A stretch of DNA of 64,000 nt from Acidobacteriota bacterium (lineage in GTDB: Bacteria; Acidobacteriota; Holophagae; Holophagales; Holophagaceae). Position numbers and translations under genes: made by a program. The DNA is taken from contig JACPUT010000018.1 of assembly GCA_016192145.1 (NCBI GenBank), positions 186,001-250,000 of the forward strand, in the 5' to 3' direction. The notes below the pieces were generated by a model that was not told where the DNA came from, did no database searches, and saw nothing but the letters and a program-made list of their open reading frames with translations. This document shows positions 35,152 through 44,380 of this stretch, piece after piece (within the stretch, counting starts at the first letter, position 1; each line of letters starts with the position of its first letter).

Positions 35152-36399
35152 TTAGGGCGTGACGAGCCCATCCATCCGCACCACCTCGAAGGCGCTGCCC
35201 TTCACGGCGCCCAACTCGCTGTTGAGCCTGCCGTTGTCCCACCGGGGATCCGGGGCGCCGCTGATGTACCAGTCGCTGCCGTTGTCGGCCACCATCATGC
35301 CGAAGGTCTTCAGGGCCTGGAGGATGGCCTTGGTTTCCGGCGATTGGCTAGCGGGGATCACGAAGGAGGCTTTCAGCCTTACCCGCATGCCCATGGGGGG
35401 GCGGTTCACGTCCGTGCTGCTGGACGCCCAGTGGGTGGCGGGGGGCACGTAGGCCCGGCGGCTGAGGTTCACGGTGAAGCGCAGGGCGTGGCGGATGGCG
35501 CCGCTGGCGGCCTCCTCGTAACGGACGAGGCCGGGGAAAATGGGCAGGCCCGCGGCGTCGGTGCTCGTCCAGCCCGGCTGGGCCGTGGGGCGCGCCACGA
35601 GGCCGTCCAGGGTGAAGATGGAGCCTCCGCTGGCCTGCCAGCTGCCGTTGGCCTGGGGATAGGCGTTGCCGAGTTCGTAGAGACGGTTGGCGTCGCGGTC
35701 GATGACGAGCACGTGCCGGTCGCCTCCGAAGGCGCTGCCGTCGGCCATCTGGCCTTCGATGGGGGCGTTGGGGGGAACGGGGTAGGGGCCCGGGTCGCTC
35801 TCGTCGGCGTAGGCGCCGAGGGTGATGGGGACCTTGGGCTGGGTGCCCGCCACGACCACGTAGGGGATGCCGATGGGCGCGCCCTGGTACAGGCCGGAAC
35901 CGAAGTCGGGGTGGAGGCCCTTGCTGAGCCCGAGGGTGGCGATGAGGTTGGCGCTGTTGGGATCCACCGGAGCGCCGGAGATGTCCTGGTTCCACGCATT
36001 GGCGGCGGTGAAGGCGATGGCTCCGTTCAGATTGGCGCCTGCGCCGAGGTCAGCGCCGTGGAAATCCCCGAACTTCGGGGCTTGGGTGCCGACGGTGACC
36101 GTCACCGAAGCGGAGGCTTGGCCGCCGGGTCCTTCGGCCACCAGGGTGTAGCCCGTGGTGAGGGTGGGCGCGACCGGGGTGGAGGCGGATGCGATCGCCG
36201 TGCCCTGCAGCTTCAAGGTCGTGGCGCCCGTCACCACCCAGGCCAGGGTGGAGGATTGCCCGGCGGTGATCACGGAGGGCGTGGCCGTGAAACTGGCGAT
36301 CACCGGCTTGGCGGGAGTTGAGTCCGCGGGGTGGGTGCCTCCACCCCCGCCGCAGGCGAGGAACAGGGGCAGGGCCAAGGCGATGCACGGGGGTCGCAT
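35152..36399 (-). CDS. Large lipoprotein, Ig-like N-terminal domain plus unknown domain
   Basis: A 415-residue lipoprotein. The signal ends with lipobox LFLAC followed by a Gly run; then comes an Ig-like/PKD-type beta domain (about 35-115; FTATPSVITAGQSSTLAWVV) and a C-terminal domain of about 280 residues with DRHVLVIDRDANRLYELGNAYP, which I know only as an uncharacterised secreted family. ATG 36399 is chosen for the signal peptide; the ribosome site is weak. It is upstream of, and on the same strand as, the copper-oxidase gene, with a 229-base gap, so joint function is possible but not shown. Confidence 0.75.
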   Translation of the reverse strand: MRPPCIALALPLFLACGGGGGTHPADSTPAKPVIASFTATPSVITAGQSSTLAWVVTGATTLKLQGTAIASASTPVAPTLTTGYTLVAEGPGGQASASVTVTVGTQAPKFGDFHGADLGAGANLNGAIAFTAANAWNQDISGAPVDPNSANLIATLGLSKGLHPDFGSGLYQGAPIGIPYVVVAGTQPKVPITLGAYADESDPGPYPVPPNAPIEGQMADGSAFGGDRHVLVIDRDANRLYELGNAYPQANGSWQASGGSIFTLDGLVARPTAQPGWTSTDAAGLPIFPGLVRYEEAASGAIRHALRFTVNLSRRAYVPPATHWASSSTDVNRPPMGMRVRLKASFVIPASQSPETKAILQALKTFGMMVADNGSDWYISGAPDPRWDNGRLNSELGAVKGSAFEVVRMDGLVTP

Positions 36400-36559
36400 G
36401 GATTCAGGATGGACCGGATCCCGGGGGCAAGAAGGCCTGCCTTCCCACCGGTCCTGAAGGCCGTCCCAGCGGTGGGAAGCCATCAGCCGAACAGGAGGGC
36501 CCAGAGGAGGGAGAAGAACTGTCGCATGTCCCCATCATCGGACGGGACTCGATGGGGGA

Positions 36560-38071
36560 TCAGGGGGTCGGCCGAACGGGCATGGCCTCCCCCCCAGTGG
36601 TTCGGAGGAGGGGCCGCAGGGCTTCGGCCATGCGCTCGCAGGCTTCGTTCTGCTCCTCAAGGTCGTGGGCTGCGAAGCCCAGGCAGAGTCGCTGCAGGGG
36701 CTGGCGGTGGAAGTCGTAGAGCCGCCCGGGATAGAAGATCACGCCCTTGGCCGCGCAGCGTTCCGTCCAGGCATCCACGGAGATGCCCTCGGCCACTTCC
36801 ACCCAGAGGGAAAGGCCCTCCTTGGGGTTTTCGATCCTGACGTGCGGGTGGAGGTGGAAGAGGAGGCGATCCACCAGGTTCGCCCTCCGCTCCTCGTTCA
36901 CCTTCCGGATGCGCGCGAGGTGGCGGTGCATCTCGCCGTCCCTGAACAGCTCCTCGATGGTGGCTTCCTGCACCTGGTTGCCGGGCCAATCGATGAGTTG
37001 GCGCTCCTTGGCCATGGACTTGATGAGCGGGGCGAAGCCCGCGAGGAACCCCACCTGCAGGCCCGGGGCGAGGATCTGCTCGAGGGCGCTGAAGTACACC
37101 ACGGCGCCGGAGCGGTCCTCGCTGGCCAGGGGAAGGGCGGGGGCCTGCTCCCGCTGGAAGCCCAGGGTGAGATCCCCTTCGAGGATGCGGAAACGGTGGC
37201 CTTCGGCGAGGGCGAGCAGCCGGGCCCGGCGGGGGGCGCTCAGGATGGCGTGGGTGGGGTGCTGGGGCGCGGTGGTGGTGTACATGAGCCGGATGGGTTC
37301 CCGGGCGATCAGGGCTTCCAGGGCGTCCACAACCAGCCCCTCGGCATCCACGGGGATGGGCACGAGCCGAGCCCCCGCGGCGCGGAAGGCCTCCAGCACG
37401 CGGAAAGCGGCGGGCGTCTCCACGGCCACGAGGTCTCCGGGGTTGAACAGCGTCCGTGAAACGAGGTTGAGGGTGCTCATGAGCCCCCGGGTGAGCACCA
37501 CGTTGCCGGGTTCGAGGGCCAGGCCGCGCAGTTCCCGAAGGAGGCGGCACAGGGAGATGCGGAGGTCGAGCAGCCCCCGGGGATCCCAGCCGGGCTGGAG
37601 GATCCGCTGCTGCTGGAGGTTCAGGACGCGGCCGTTGGCGCGGTGGATGGCGGAAACGGGAGCCAGGCGCACATCCGGCAGGTCGGGGATGAGGCGGAAG
37701 CCCTCCCGATCCGTGGCCTGGGGCTGGAAGAAGGGCTCGGACATCGAGGTGGGCGAGGTCCAGGAGCCGGAGTCGGAGGCCGCGATGGATTCCTCCGCTT
37801 CAAGCGCCCCGATGGGTCGCTGCTCGGCGACGAAGGAACCCCGATCCGGCTCGCAGGTGATCCAGCCCTCGGCCTCCAGCTCCTGGTAGGCGGCGAGGGT
37901 GGTGTTGCGGTTCACGCCAAGGCTCTCGGCCAGGCTGCGGGTTCCAGGCAGCGCGTCTCCGGGCCGCAGCCTGCCCTTCCGGATATCGGCCACCACGGCG
38001 CCCACGATCTGGAGGTAGAGCGGTTCGCTCTGGGTGCGATCCAACTCGATGGCCGGGGACCACTGCGTCAC
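36560..38071 (-). CDS. MocR/PdxR-type regulator with a degenerate aminotransferase domain
   Basis: A 503-residue GntR-MocR protein: a winged helix at about 12-82 (LPGTRSLAESLGVNRNTTLAAYQELEAEGW) and a fold-type I aminotransferase-like domain from about 120. The PLP lysine motif, normally SK-[ST]-L-x-P-x-L-R, reads E-Q-I-L-A-P-G-L-Q: the Schiff-base Lys is Gln332 and the phosphate-binding Arg is also Gln. It therefore probably does not form an internal aldimine and may sense something else. GTG 38071 is chosen because AGGAG lies 6 bases upstream. The nearest divergent gene is the Ig-like lipoprotein at 38230. Confidence 0.85.
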   Translation of the reverse strand: MTQWSPAIELDRTQSEPLYLQIVGAVVADIRKGRLRPGDALPGTRSLAESLGVNRNTTLAAYQELEAEGWITCEPDRGSFVAEQRPIGALEAEESIAASDSGSWTSPTSMSEPFFQPQATDREGFRLIPDLPDVRLAPVSAIHRANGRVLNLQQQRILQPGWDPRGLLDLRISLCRLLRELRGLALEPGNVVLTRGLMSTLNLVSRTLFNPGDLVAVETPAAFRVLEAFRAAGARLVPIPVDAEGLVVDALEALIAREPIRLMYTTTAPQHPTHAILSAPRRARLLALAEGHRFRILEGDLTLGFQREQAPALPLASEDRSGAVVYFSALEQILAPGLQVGFLAGFAPLIKSMAKERQLIDWPGNQVQEATIEELFRDGEMHRHLARIRKVNEERRANLVDRLLFHLHPHVRIENPKEGLSLWVEVAEGISVDAWTERCAAKGVIFYPGRLYDFHRQPLQRLCLGFAAHDLEEQNEACERMAEALRPLLRTTGGEAMPVRPTP

Positions 38072-38229
38072 TCGGTACTCCTGGGGGTGGGTTCCTTCCA
38101 ACCTTGTGGAGCCTGGCCACCCGCGTCAAGAACGATCCGGATCCGGATGGGTCGGTATTTCGGGACCGGATCTGGGGGGAACCGCCTCGTGCTTCCACGT
38201 TGGTGCAAACCACCCCGATGGAGGACTTC

Positions 38230-38712
38230 ATGGTCCAGCTCCTGAAACCGGTACTGGGATTGGCGGCGCTCGCCTGCATCGGGTGCAGCGGGGGGTACAG
38301 CTCCCCCTCGGGCGGTCCCACGGCGGGGACGGTGCTTTCCACCGGGATCACGGTCGTGGCCACGGCGGGAACCACGCCCCAGTCGACGCCTGCCGGATCG
38401 CCCTTCGCTTCCAACCTCTCCGTGAAGGTGAGCCAGGTGGAGACCGTGAGCGACGGGGATGGCTACGGCGGATCCCACAAGGTGACCACGCCCAAGGCGG
38501 GCGCCTCCGTCACCTTCACCATCGTCGCGGGGGGCGGTGGGGCCTCGGGCACCTTCCCCGGAGGCGTCACGACGGTGACGGCCACCTCCGATGCCACCGG
38601 CCTCGCGGTGGCTCCCGACCTCACGGCCAACGGGACCACGGGCACGTTCACCGTCACCGCGACGGTGACGGGAGCGCCATCTCCCGCCACCTTCACGCTG
38701 ACCAATTCCTGA
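38230..38712 (+). CDS. Ig-like domain lipoprotein
   Basis: A 160-residue lipoprotein: signal with lipobox CIGC, then a Ser/Thr/Gly-rich beta domain that looks like a bacterial Ig-like (Big-type) fold, with SVTFTIVAGGGGASGTF, a Thr/Val stretch and NGTTGTFTVTATVTG. Such domains are structural. ATG 38230 is preferred over ATG 38218 because GGAGG stands 6 bases before it. It is divergent from the MocR-like gene (158 bases between starts). Confidence 0.75.
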   Translation: MVQLLKPVLGLAALACIGCSGGYSSPSGGPTAGTVLSTGITVVATAGTTPQSTPAGSPFASNLSVKVSQVETVSDGDGYGGSHKVTTPKAGASVTFTIVAGGGGASGTFPGGVTTVTATSDATGLAVAPDLTANGTTGTFTVTATVTGAPSPATFTLTNS

Positions 38713-38731
38713 TCAGGCCATGGTTTTCTGA

Positions 38732-40339
38732 TCAGGCCTTGGTGAGGAACTCGTCGTAGGTGCCCTGGAAATCCGTGATCTTGCCGTGATCGAAGCTCCA
38801 GATGCGGGTGGCCACTTCGTCGATGAGGTCCTCATCGTGGGTCACGAGCAGGAGGGTGCCGGGGTAGGCCTGGAGGGCCGTGTTCACCGCGATCACGGCC
38901 TCCAGGTCCAGGTGGTTCGTCGGTTCGTCGAACACGAGGACGTTGGGTTTCTGCAGCATGAGCTTGCAGAACATGAGGCGGCAGGCCTCGCCGCCGGAGA
39001 GGACTTCCGTCTTCTTGGTGCCCTCTTCGCCCCGGAAGAGCATCTGGCCCAGCACGCCGCGGATCTGCTCGATGGTGGCGTCGGGATCGAACTGGCGGAG
39101 CCAATCCACCATGGTGTAGCCCTTGGGGATGCTCTCCTTGAAATCTTGGGCGAAGTAGCCCACGGAGACCTCGTGGCCCCATTTCACGGTGCCCGCCTCC
39201 AAGCTGAGGTTGGGTTCGGTGACGCCGGGGGCGTTGGCGAGGAGCGCGTTGAGCAGGGTCGTCTTGCCGACGCCGTTGCGGCCCATGATGGCGATCTTCT
39301 CGCCGCGGGACACGGAAGCGGTGAAGCCCTTGATAACGTCGAGGCGCTTGCCTTCGGCGTCATAGCCCTTCACGACGCCCTCGAACTCCACGGCGTGGCG
39401 GCCGCCGGGCTTGCGCATCTCGAACTTGATGAAGGGGCGCTGGATGTTGCTGCGGGCGAGGTCGCCGGGGGCCAGGCGTTCCACTTCCTTGCGGCGGCTG
39501 TTCACCTGGCTGCTTCGGGTACCGGCGGCGAAGCGGGCGATGAACTCGTTGAGCTGCGCGATCTTCTTCTCCCGCTGCTCGTTCTCGCTCTCGATGCGCG
39601 AGCGGAGCTGGGTCTTGGCCATGACCATGTCGTCGTAGCCGCCCGTGTACTGGATGATCGTGCGGTAGTCGATGTCGGCGATGTGGGTGCAGACGGCGTT
39701 GAGGAAGTGGCGGTCGTGGGAGATCACGATCACGGTGCCGTCGTAGTTGTTGAGGAACTCCTTGAGCCAGTGGATGGATTCGAGATCCAGGTGGTTCGTG
39801 GGCTCGTCCAGCAGCAGGGCCTGGGGGTGGCCGAAGAGGGCCTGGGCGAGCAGCACGCGCACCTTCTGGCCGCCTTGGAGCTCGCTCATCTTGCGCTCGT
39901 GCAGCTCCTCGGGGATGTCGAGGCCATCGAGCAGGATGGCGGCGTCGGCTTCGGCGGTGTAGCCGTCCTCGTCACCGACGATGCCCTCGAGCTCACCGAG
40001 GCGCATGCCATCCTCGTCGGTCATCTCGGCCTTCTCGTAGATCCGGTCCCGCTCCTCGAGGGCGGCCCAGAGGGGCTTGTTGCCCATGATCACCGTGTCG
40101 ATGACGCGGAACTCATCGAAGGCGAACTGGTCCTGGCGCAGGATGCCCATCTTGCGGGGGCGCTGGACGGTGCCCGTCTGCTGCTCCATCTCCCCGGCGA
40201 GGATCTTCATGAACGTGGACTTGCCCGCCCCGTTCGGTCCGGTGAGGCCATAGCAGCGCCCGGGGTTGAAGGTGGTGGTGACGTCCTCGAAGAGGACCTT
40301 GGCGCCGTAGCGCATGGTGACGTTTTGGACCGCGAGCAT
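38732..40339 (-). CDS. ABC-F ribosome-associated ATPase (YbiT-like)
   Basis: A 535-residue protein with two ABC domains and no membrane part. First domain: Walker A GPNGAGKST, signature SELQGGQ, Walker B LLLDEPTNHLDLES, VISHDRHFLN. Then the linker and the second domain: GRNGVGKTT, LSGGEACRL, VLVFDEPTNHLDLEA. This is the ABC-F arrangement, closest by motif to YbiT. Such proteins bind the ribosomal E site and adjust translation or antibiotic sensitivity. ATG 40339 has GGGGAG upstream. It converges on the lipoprotein gene. Confidence 0.94.
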   Translation of the reverse strand: MLAVQNVTMRYGAKVLFEDVTTTFNPGRCYGLTGPNGAGKSTFMKILAGEMEQQTGTVQRPRKMGILRQDQFAFDEFRVIDTVIMGNKPLWAALEERDRIYEKAEMTDEDGMRLGELEGIVGDEDGYTAEADAAILLDGLDIPEELHERKMSELQGGQKVRVLLAQALFGHPQALLLDEPTNHLDLESIHWLKEFLNNYDGTVIVISHDRHFLNAVCTHIADIDYRTIIQYTGGYDDMVMAKTQLRSRIESENEQREKKIAQLNEFIARFAAGTRSSQVNSRRKEVERLAPGDLARSNIQRPFIKFEMRKPGGRHAVEFEGVVKGYDAEGKRLDVIKGFTASVSRGEKIAIMGRNGVGKTTLLNALLANAPGVTEPNLSLEAGTVKWGHEVSVGYFAQDFKESIPKGYTMVDWLRQFDPDATIEQIRGVLGQMLFRGEEGTKKTEVLSGGEACRLMFCKLMLQKPNVLVFDEPTNHLDLEAVIAVNTALQAYPGTLLLVTHDEDLIDEVATRIWSFDHGKITDFQGTYDEFLTKA

Positions 40340-40436
40340 CGATTCTCCCCAACCTTTCATGATAGCGACCGGGGGAGATTTCCCGAAGTCATTGAATCGA
40401 CGGGGATGCTCGATAGGCCGTTTTATGCCAACCTAG

Positions 40437-42278
40437 ATGACGCCACCCCGGACCCAAATGAAGCCCGATCCCGCCACAGTCGGTCGATACCAGGTCATTT
40501 CCCTGCTGGGCCAGGGGGCCATGGGGCGTGTGTACCTCGCCCAGGATCCCCTCCTGAAGCGCAGGGTGGCCATCAAGGTCGTGGTCGAGGGGGGGTCCGA
40601 CCAGGAGCATGCCTTGGAGCGGTTCCAGCGGGAAGCTGAGATCAGCGCCCGCCTCAACCACCCGAACATCATCACCGTCTACGACGTGGGCGAGGATGAG
40701 GCCGTGGGGCCCTTCCTGGCCATGGAATTCGTGGATGGGGTGAGCCTCGCCAAGCTCATCCGGGAGCGGCGGCTGGATGGCGAAACGATCATGCGGTTGA
40801 TGCTCCAGGCGGCCCATGCCCTCACGGCGGCGGCGAAGGGCGAGATCGTGCACCGGGATGTGAAGCCCGAGAACATCCTCGTCTCCCAGGACGGCCGGCT
40901 GAAGCTCATGGACTTCGGCATCGCCAACCAGGCTGATCAGACCCGCCTCACGGCCCTGGGGACGGTGGTGGGCACGCCCTCCTACACGGCCCCGGAGCTG
41001 CTCATGGGCGGCGAAGCCACCGCCGCCACGGATCGCTACGCATTGATGGTGACGGCCTATGAGTGCTTCACCGGCACGCTGCCCTTCGTGGGGGAGACGG
41101 TGGGCGCCACCCTGCTCAAGGTGGTGAACGAGCCACCCCACATGCCGGACAGCCTCAGCGAGGCGCTGCAGGAAGTCTTCCACATCGCGCTGATGAAGGA
41201 TCCGATGCAGCGGTACCCCGATCTGCACTCGTTCCTGAATGCTCTGTTGGAGGCCATCCATCTGCCGTCCGCGACCCAGAGCCGCCTCCAGACCGCGTTG
41301 GATGGGGAGGGCACGCTCTCCGGGCTCGGCAGCGGTCCCATGGCCCTCCCGGGGCTCGGCAGCCACCCGGGTCTCCCCCTGCAGATTGGGGCCAAGGCGC
41401 AGGATGAAGGTACCCATGCCCTGGAGCTGCCCGCCCCCCGGCGCACGCCGAAGGTGCCCATCCCGCTGCTCCCCACCCAGGCCATGAGCTCCGAGGCCTC
41501 CCTTCAAGGGGTGGGTTCCACGACGGGGGCCGAAGAAAACCCCCTGGCTTTCCTCGATTTCGAACCGGCGGTCCCCCTCCCGGGCCCCACCGTGGATCTG
41601 GAATCCACCCAGGCGGGCCAGCTGGCCCAGGTGCCGGAGGCCCGGCCCGTGTTGTCCCGCTCCGAAGGCGAACGCCTGGATCAGGCTCACCTCGGGCGCA
41701 GGTTGGACGTGGTGCCCGAATCCCGCGAGCTCGGCACGGGCACCCCGGTAAGGACATCGTCGGGGCCGAACCGCTGGCTCCTGGCCGGGGTCGCCGCCCT
41801 GGTGCTAATGGCCGGGGGGGCCTTCCTCACCAGGGGGGCGGGGGCCCGGCAGATCCAGGTGCAGAGCGATCCCCCCGGCGCCGAAGTGTGGGTGGCCGGG
41901 ATCGTCCTCGGGCGCACGCCCTTCCGGGGAGAAGTGGCCAAGGAAGCCAAGGTGCTCCAGGTCCGCCTCGCGGGGCATCGCCCTTTCGAGGGGCCGCTGC
42001 CTGAAGGGACGGAGCCCATGAAGGTCCGCTTGGAGCCCGAGGGCACCCTGATGACCATCCTCAGTGAGCCCGAGGGCGCCAAGGTCTATGTGGACCGTGA
42101 GCTGGTGGGGGCGACACCCCTGCGGGATTTCCGCCTAATGAAGCCGCGTCCCACCCTGATGCTGGAGAAGGAGGGCTTCATCTCCTACGTCGGCACTCTT
42201 GAGAAGGGAAAGGACCTGGGAACCATCACGCTCAAACCCCAGGTTGCCGTGGAGCCGACGCGCCAGCGGCGGAACTAG
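40437..42278 (+). CDS. Hanks-type Ser/Thr kinase with PEGA domains
   Basis: A 613-residue kinase. Catalytic domain about 17-275: LLGQGAMGRVYLA, Lys47 in VAIK, HRDVKPEN (139-146), MDFG (158-161) and GTPSYTAPEL. A Pro/Ala-rich linker runs to a transmembrane helix at about 445-465. Two PEGA repeats outside the membrane follow (QSDPPGAEVWVAGIVLGRTP and SEPEGAKVYVDRELVGATP). The layout suggests signalling from the envelope to cytoplasmic targets. The start is ATG 40437; ATG 40458 is possible, and neither has a clear ribosome site. It converges on glycerate kinase with an 8-base gap. Confidence 0.93.
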   Translation: MTPPRTQMKPDPATVGRYQVISLLGQGAMGRVYLAQDPLLKRRVAIKVVVEGGSDQEHALERFQREAEISARLNHPNIITVYDVGEDEAVGPFLAMEFVDGVSLAKLIRERRLDGETIMRLMLQAAHALTAAAKGEIVHRDVKPENILVSQDGRLKLMDFGIANQADQTRLTALGTVVGTPSYTAPELLMGGEATAATDRYALMVTAYECFTGTLPFVGETVGATLLKVVNEPPHMPDSLSEALQEVFHIALMKDPMQRYPDLHSFLNALLEAIHLPSATQSRLQTALDGEGTLSGLGSGPMALPGLGSHPGLPLQIGAKAQDEGTHALELPAPRRTPKVPIPLLPTQAMSSEASLQGVGSTTGAEENPLAFLDFEPAVPLPGPTVDLESTQAGQLAQVPEARPVLSRSEGERLDQAHLGRRLDVVPESRELGTGTPVRTSSGPNRWLLAGVAALVLMAGGAFLTRGAGARQIQVQSDPPGAEVWVAGIVLGRTPFRGEVAKEAKVLQVRLAGHRPFEGPLPEGTEPMKVRLEPEGTLMTILSEPEGAKVYVDRELVGATPLRDFRLMKPRPTLMLEKEGFISYVGTLEKGKDLGTITLKPQVAVEPTRQRRN

Positions 42279-42286
42279 GAGCGCCC

Positions 42287-43165
42287 CTAGATCATCGGAA
42301 GCAGCCGTTCCTCATTCCGGGGGTCGCCGAAGTGGAGTTCGTCGAAGGCCTCCGCGGCCGCTTCCCACCCGGGGCCGTAGCCGCCGAAGTGGCCGATGAC
42401 GGGAAGGCCGTGGACGTGGGCCCGCCCCGCCACGCGCCAGGGCAGTTTGCCGCGGAGGGTGGTGGCATCCAGCTGGCCCTCGCCGGTGATCACGGCGTCG
42501 GCATCGTGGCAGGCCTCGTCGAAGTGCACGACCCGCATGAGCTCCTCGGCACCATCCACGAGGCGCGCACCGAGCTGCTTGAGTTTGGCCCCGAGGCCGC
42601 CCGCGGCGCCGGTGTGGGGGCCTCGGGGCAGGCCCAGCGCCTTCAGCCGGTCCACGAGGATGGGGATGTCGGGCAGCTGGGCGCCCTTCTGGGCGCCGAA
42701 GAGGCGGGGGGCCTCCAGGAGGTCGGCATCCACATCGCAGAAGGCGAGGGTGGGCGGGAGCTTCAGCGCGGGCCACTCGGCGCCACCGTCCATCGTGGCG
42801 GTGCCGCCCAGGCCGATCCAGAGGCGGGGCGCATCCTGGAGTTGAGCCAGGAGATCGCCCAGGCCCTTGGAGCTGGCGAGGAAGGGGTCGAGGTGGTCGA
42901 GGCCCGCCATGCCGATGACCTTGGCGCTCTCTACGACGATGGTGCCGTCGCTCAGTTCGAGTACGGACACGTCGCGCACCCGGCCGAAGGGATCCGCCGC
43001 GGGCAGGCTCCGGAAGGTACCCCCGAGATCCGCGTGGATGCAGTCCAGGAACCCATCTCCGCCATCCGAGAGGGGAAGGAGGAGATCTCCCGGCTCCATG
43101 AGCAGGCGCGCCGCTTCCGCGGGGCTCAGCGTCCCTTTGAAGGCGGTGGGGCAGACAAGGCGCAT
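42287..43165 (-). CDS. Glycerate kinase (GarK/GlxK-like), short
   Basis: A 292-residue protein of the glycerate kinase family (phosphorylates D-glycerate, feeding photorespiratory-type or serine-cycle carbon into glycolysis). Motifs: CPTAFKGTLSPAEAA, PLSDGGDGFLD, GLGGTATMDGGA, HTGAAGGLGAKL, AVITGEGQLDATT. It is about 80 residues shorter than typical members, mainly through reduced loops, and the C-terminus looks complete. ATG 43165 gives the canonical N-terminus; the upstream 63 bases in frame look non-coding. Confidence 0.88.
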   Translation of the reverse strand: MRLVCPTAFKGTLSPAEAARLLMEPGDLLLPLSDGGDGFLDCIHADLGGTFRSLPAADPFGRVRDVSVLELSDGTIVVESAKVIGMAGLDHLDPFLASSKGLGDLLAQLQDAPRLWIGLGGTATMDGGAEWPALKLPPTLAFCDVDADLLEAPRLFGAQKGAQLPDIPILVDRLKALGLPRGPHTGAAGGLGAKLKQLGARLVDGAEELMRVVHFDEACHDADAVITGEGQLDATTLRGKLPWRVAGRAHVHGLPVIGHFGGYGPGWEAAAEAFDELHFGDPRNEERLLPMI

Positions 43166-43304
43166 GGGTGCTCGCAGCACGGCTGGTGGCCGGGACTGTA
43201 TGAATCGGCCATTCCCCAGGGAAGTCAACTCCTGGTTTTCAACGGTTCGATTTTGTGGAAGCCATCACGCACTCAGGCAGGATCGCGTCGGCAATCCTTC
43301 CCGC

Positions 43305-44333
43305 TCAGGCCTTTCCGGGGCTGGGGAGGAGCACCTTCCGCCGGGCGCCCTCCGGAGGCTGCTCGAGGGCGCGCAAAGCCTGCTTCCAGGCGGCCTGATC
43401 GAGGTCGGTGCCGATCAGGACGGCGAGCATCGCCGGGGCTCCGCCTTCGGGATGAAGGGGCAGGGGACTGATCTCGATCCGGCCGTCGGCCACCTGGAAG
43501 GCCCAGCGATCAGATCCATCCGCCCTTGGGGCCCAACCCGCGAAGGCGCATACGCCCTTGGCGCGAAGCAATTCACCCGCGGCCAGCCTTTCCGGCCGTG
43601 GGGGCAGGAAGAGGGCCTCCAGGGCGGCTGGATCCACGGGGTGGTCGAAGGCGAGGCTGAAGCTGCGGGTATCGGCGAAGCTCAGTTCGGTGCTATCCGC
43701 CCAGCCTGCGGGGCGCGCCGGATCGCCGGACCAGGGATCCGGGCTGCCTTCGGGGGACAGGCCATGCCGGGAGTGGACCATGGCGAGGGCGGGGAGGGCC
43801 GCCCGGAGCTGGCTCTCCCAGGCCATCGCCGCCGATGGATCCAGATCCGCCTTGCTCAGGTACAGCAAACTGGCGAGGCCCACCTGCCGCTTGAGCAGGT
43901 CGCGCTGCTGGAGGTGGTGCAGGGGGCTGAGGCAGCTGAGGACGGTGAGGATGCCGTTGATGCGGATGCGCCCCTGCAGGGCGGGCTCCAGCTCCAGATC
44001 CAGCAGATCCGTGGGATCGGCGAGCCCGGTGGTCTCCAGCACGATGCGATCCGGGCGCTGGTCGCCCGGGGCGTCGGCCCAGGCCAGCAGGGTGGCCACC
44101 ACGTCTTCCCGGAGGCTGCAGCAGACGCAGCCGTTCACCAGGCTGGCGATGCCGGCGACCTCGGGACGCTCCGCCGCCACGAGGGTGCCATCCACATCCA
44201 CGGCTCCGAACTCGTTGATGAGCACGGCGACCTTCCGTCCTTCGGTCAGGGCGGATCTCAGCAGGGTGTTGACGGTGGTGGTTTTTCCGCTGCCCAGGGG
44301 GCCGGTGACGATGAGGATCTCGAGCGCGTCCAT
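43305..44333 (-). CDS. CobW/COG0523-family GTPase (metal insertase type)
   Basis: A 342-residue G3E GTPase: P-loop TGPLGSGKTTTVN, the metal-binding Cys-x-Cys-Cys in NGCVCCSLRED, ETTGLADP (switch), LSKADLD (base recognition) and a C-terminal CobW_C-like region. Family members carry zinc, cobalt or other metals to client enzymes. The client is not evident. The start at ATG 44333 is set by the P-loop position; no strong ribosome site. It is divergent from waaA by 47 bases. Confidence 0.9.
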   Translation of the reverse strand: MDALEILIVTGPLGSGKTTTVNTLLRSALTEGRKVAVLINEFGAVDVDGTLVAAERPEVAGIASLVNGCVCCSLREDVVATLLAWADAPGDQRPDRIVLETTGLADPTDLLDLELEPALQGRIRINGILTVLSCLSPLHHLQQRDLLKRQVGLASLLYLSKADLDPSAAMAWESQLRAALPALAMVHSRHGLSPEGSPDPWSGDPARPAGWADSTELSFADTRSFSLAFDHPVDPAALEALFLPPRPERLAAGELLRAKGVCAFAGWAPRADGSDRWAFQVADGRIEISPLPLHPEGGAPAMLAVLIGTDLDQAAWKQALRALEQPPEGARRKVLLPSPGKA

Positions 44334-44380
44334 AGGAGGTCCATTGTCGCAGCCCCCGTGGGCAGTCCAGACTGGGGGGA

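Noticed and set aside
36560-38071. Annotation as an active aminotransferase
   Set aside because: The catalytic Lys and the phosphate-binding Arg are replaced and an N-terminal DNA-binding domain is present, so it is a MocR-type regulator.
38700-38740. Direct repeat ctgatcaggcc around the two convergent stops
   Set aside because: Two short copies that mostly coincide with coding ends; too short to separate from chance.
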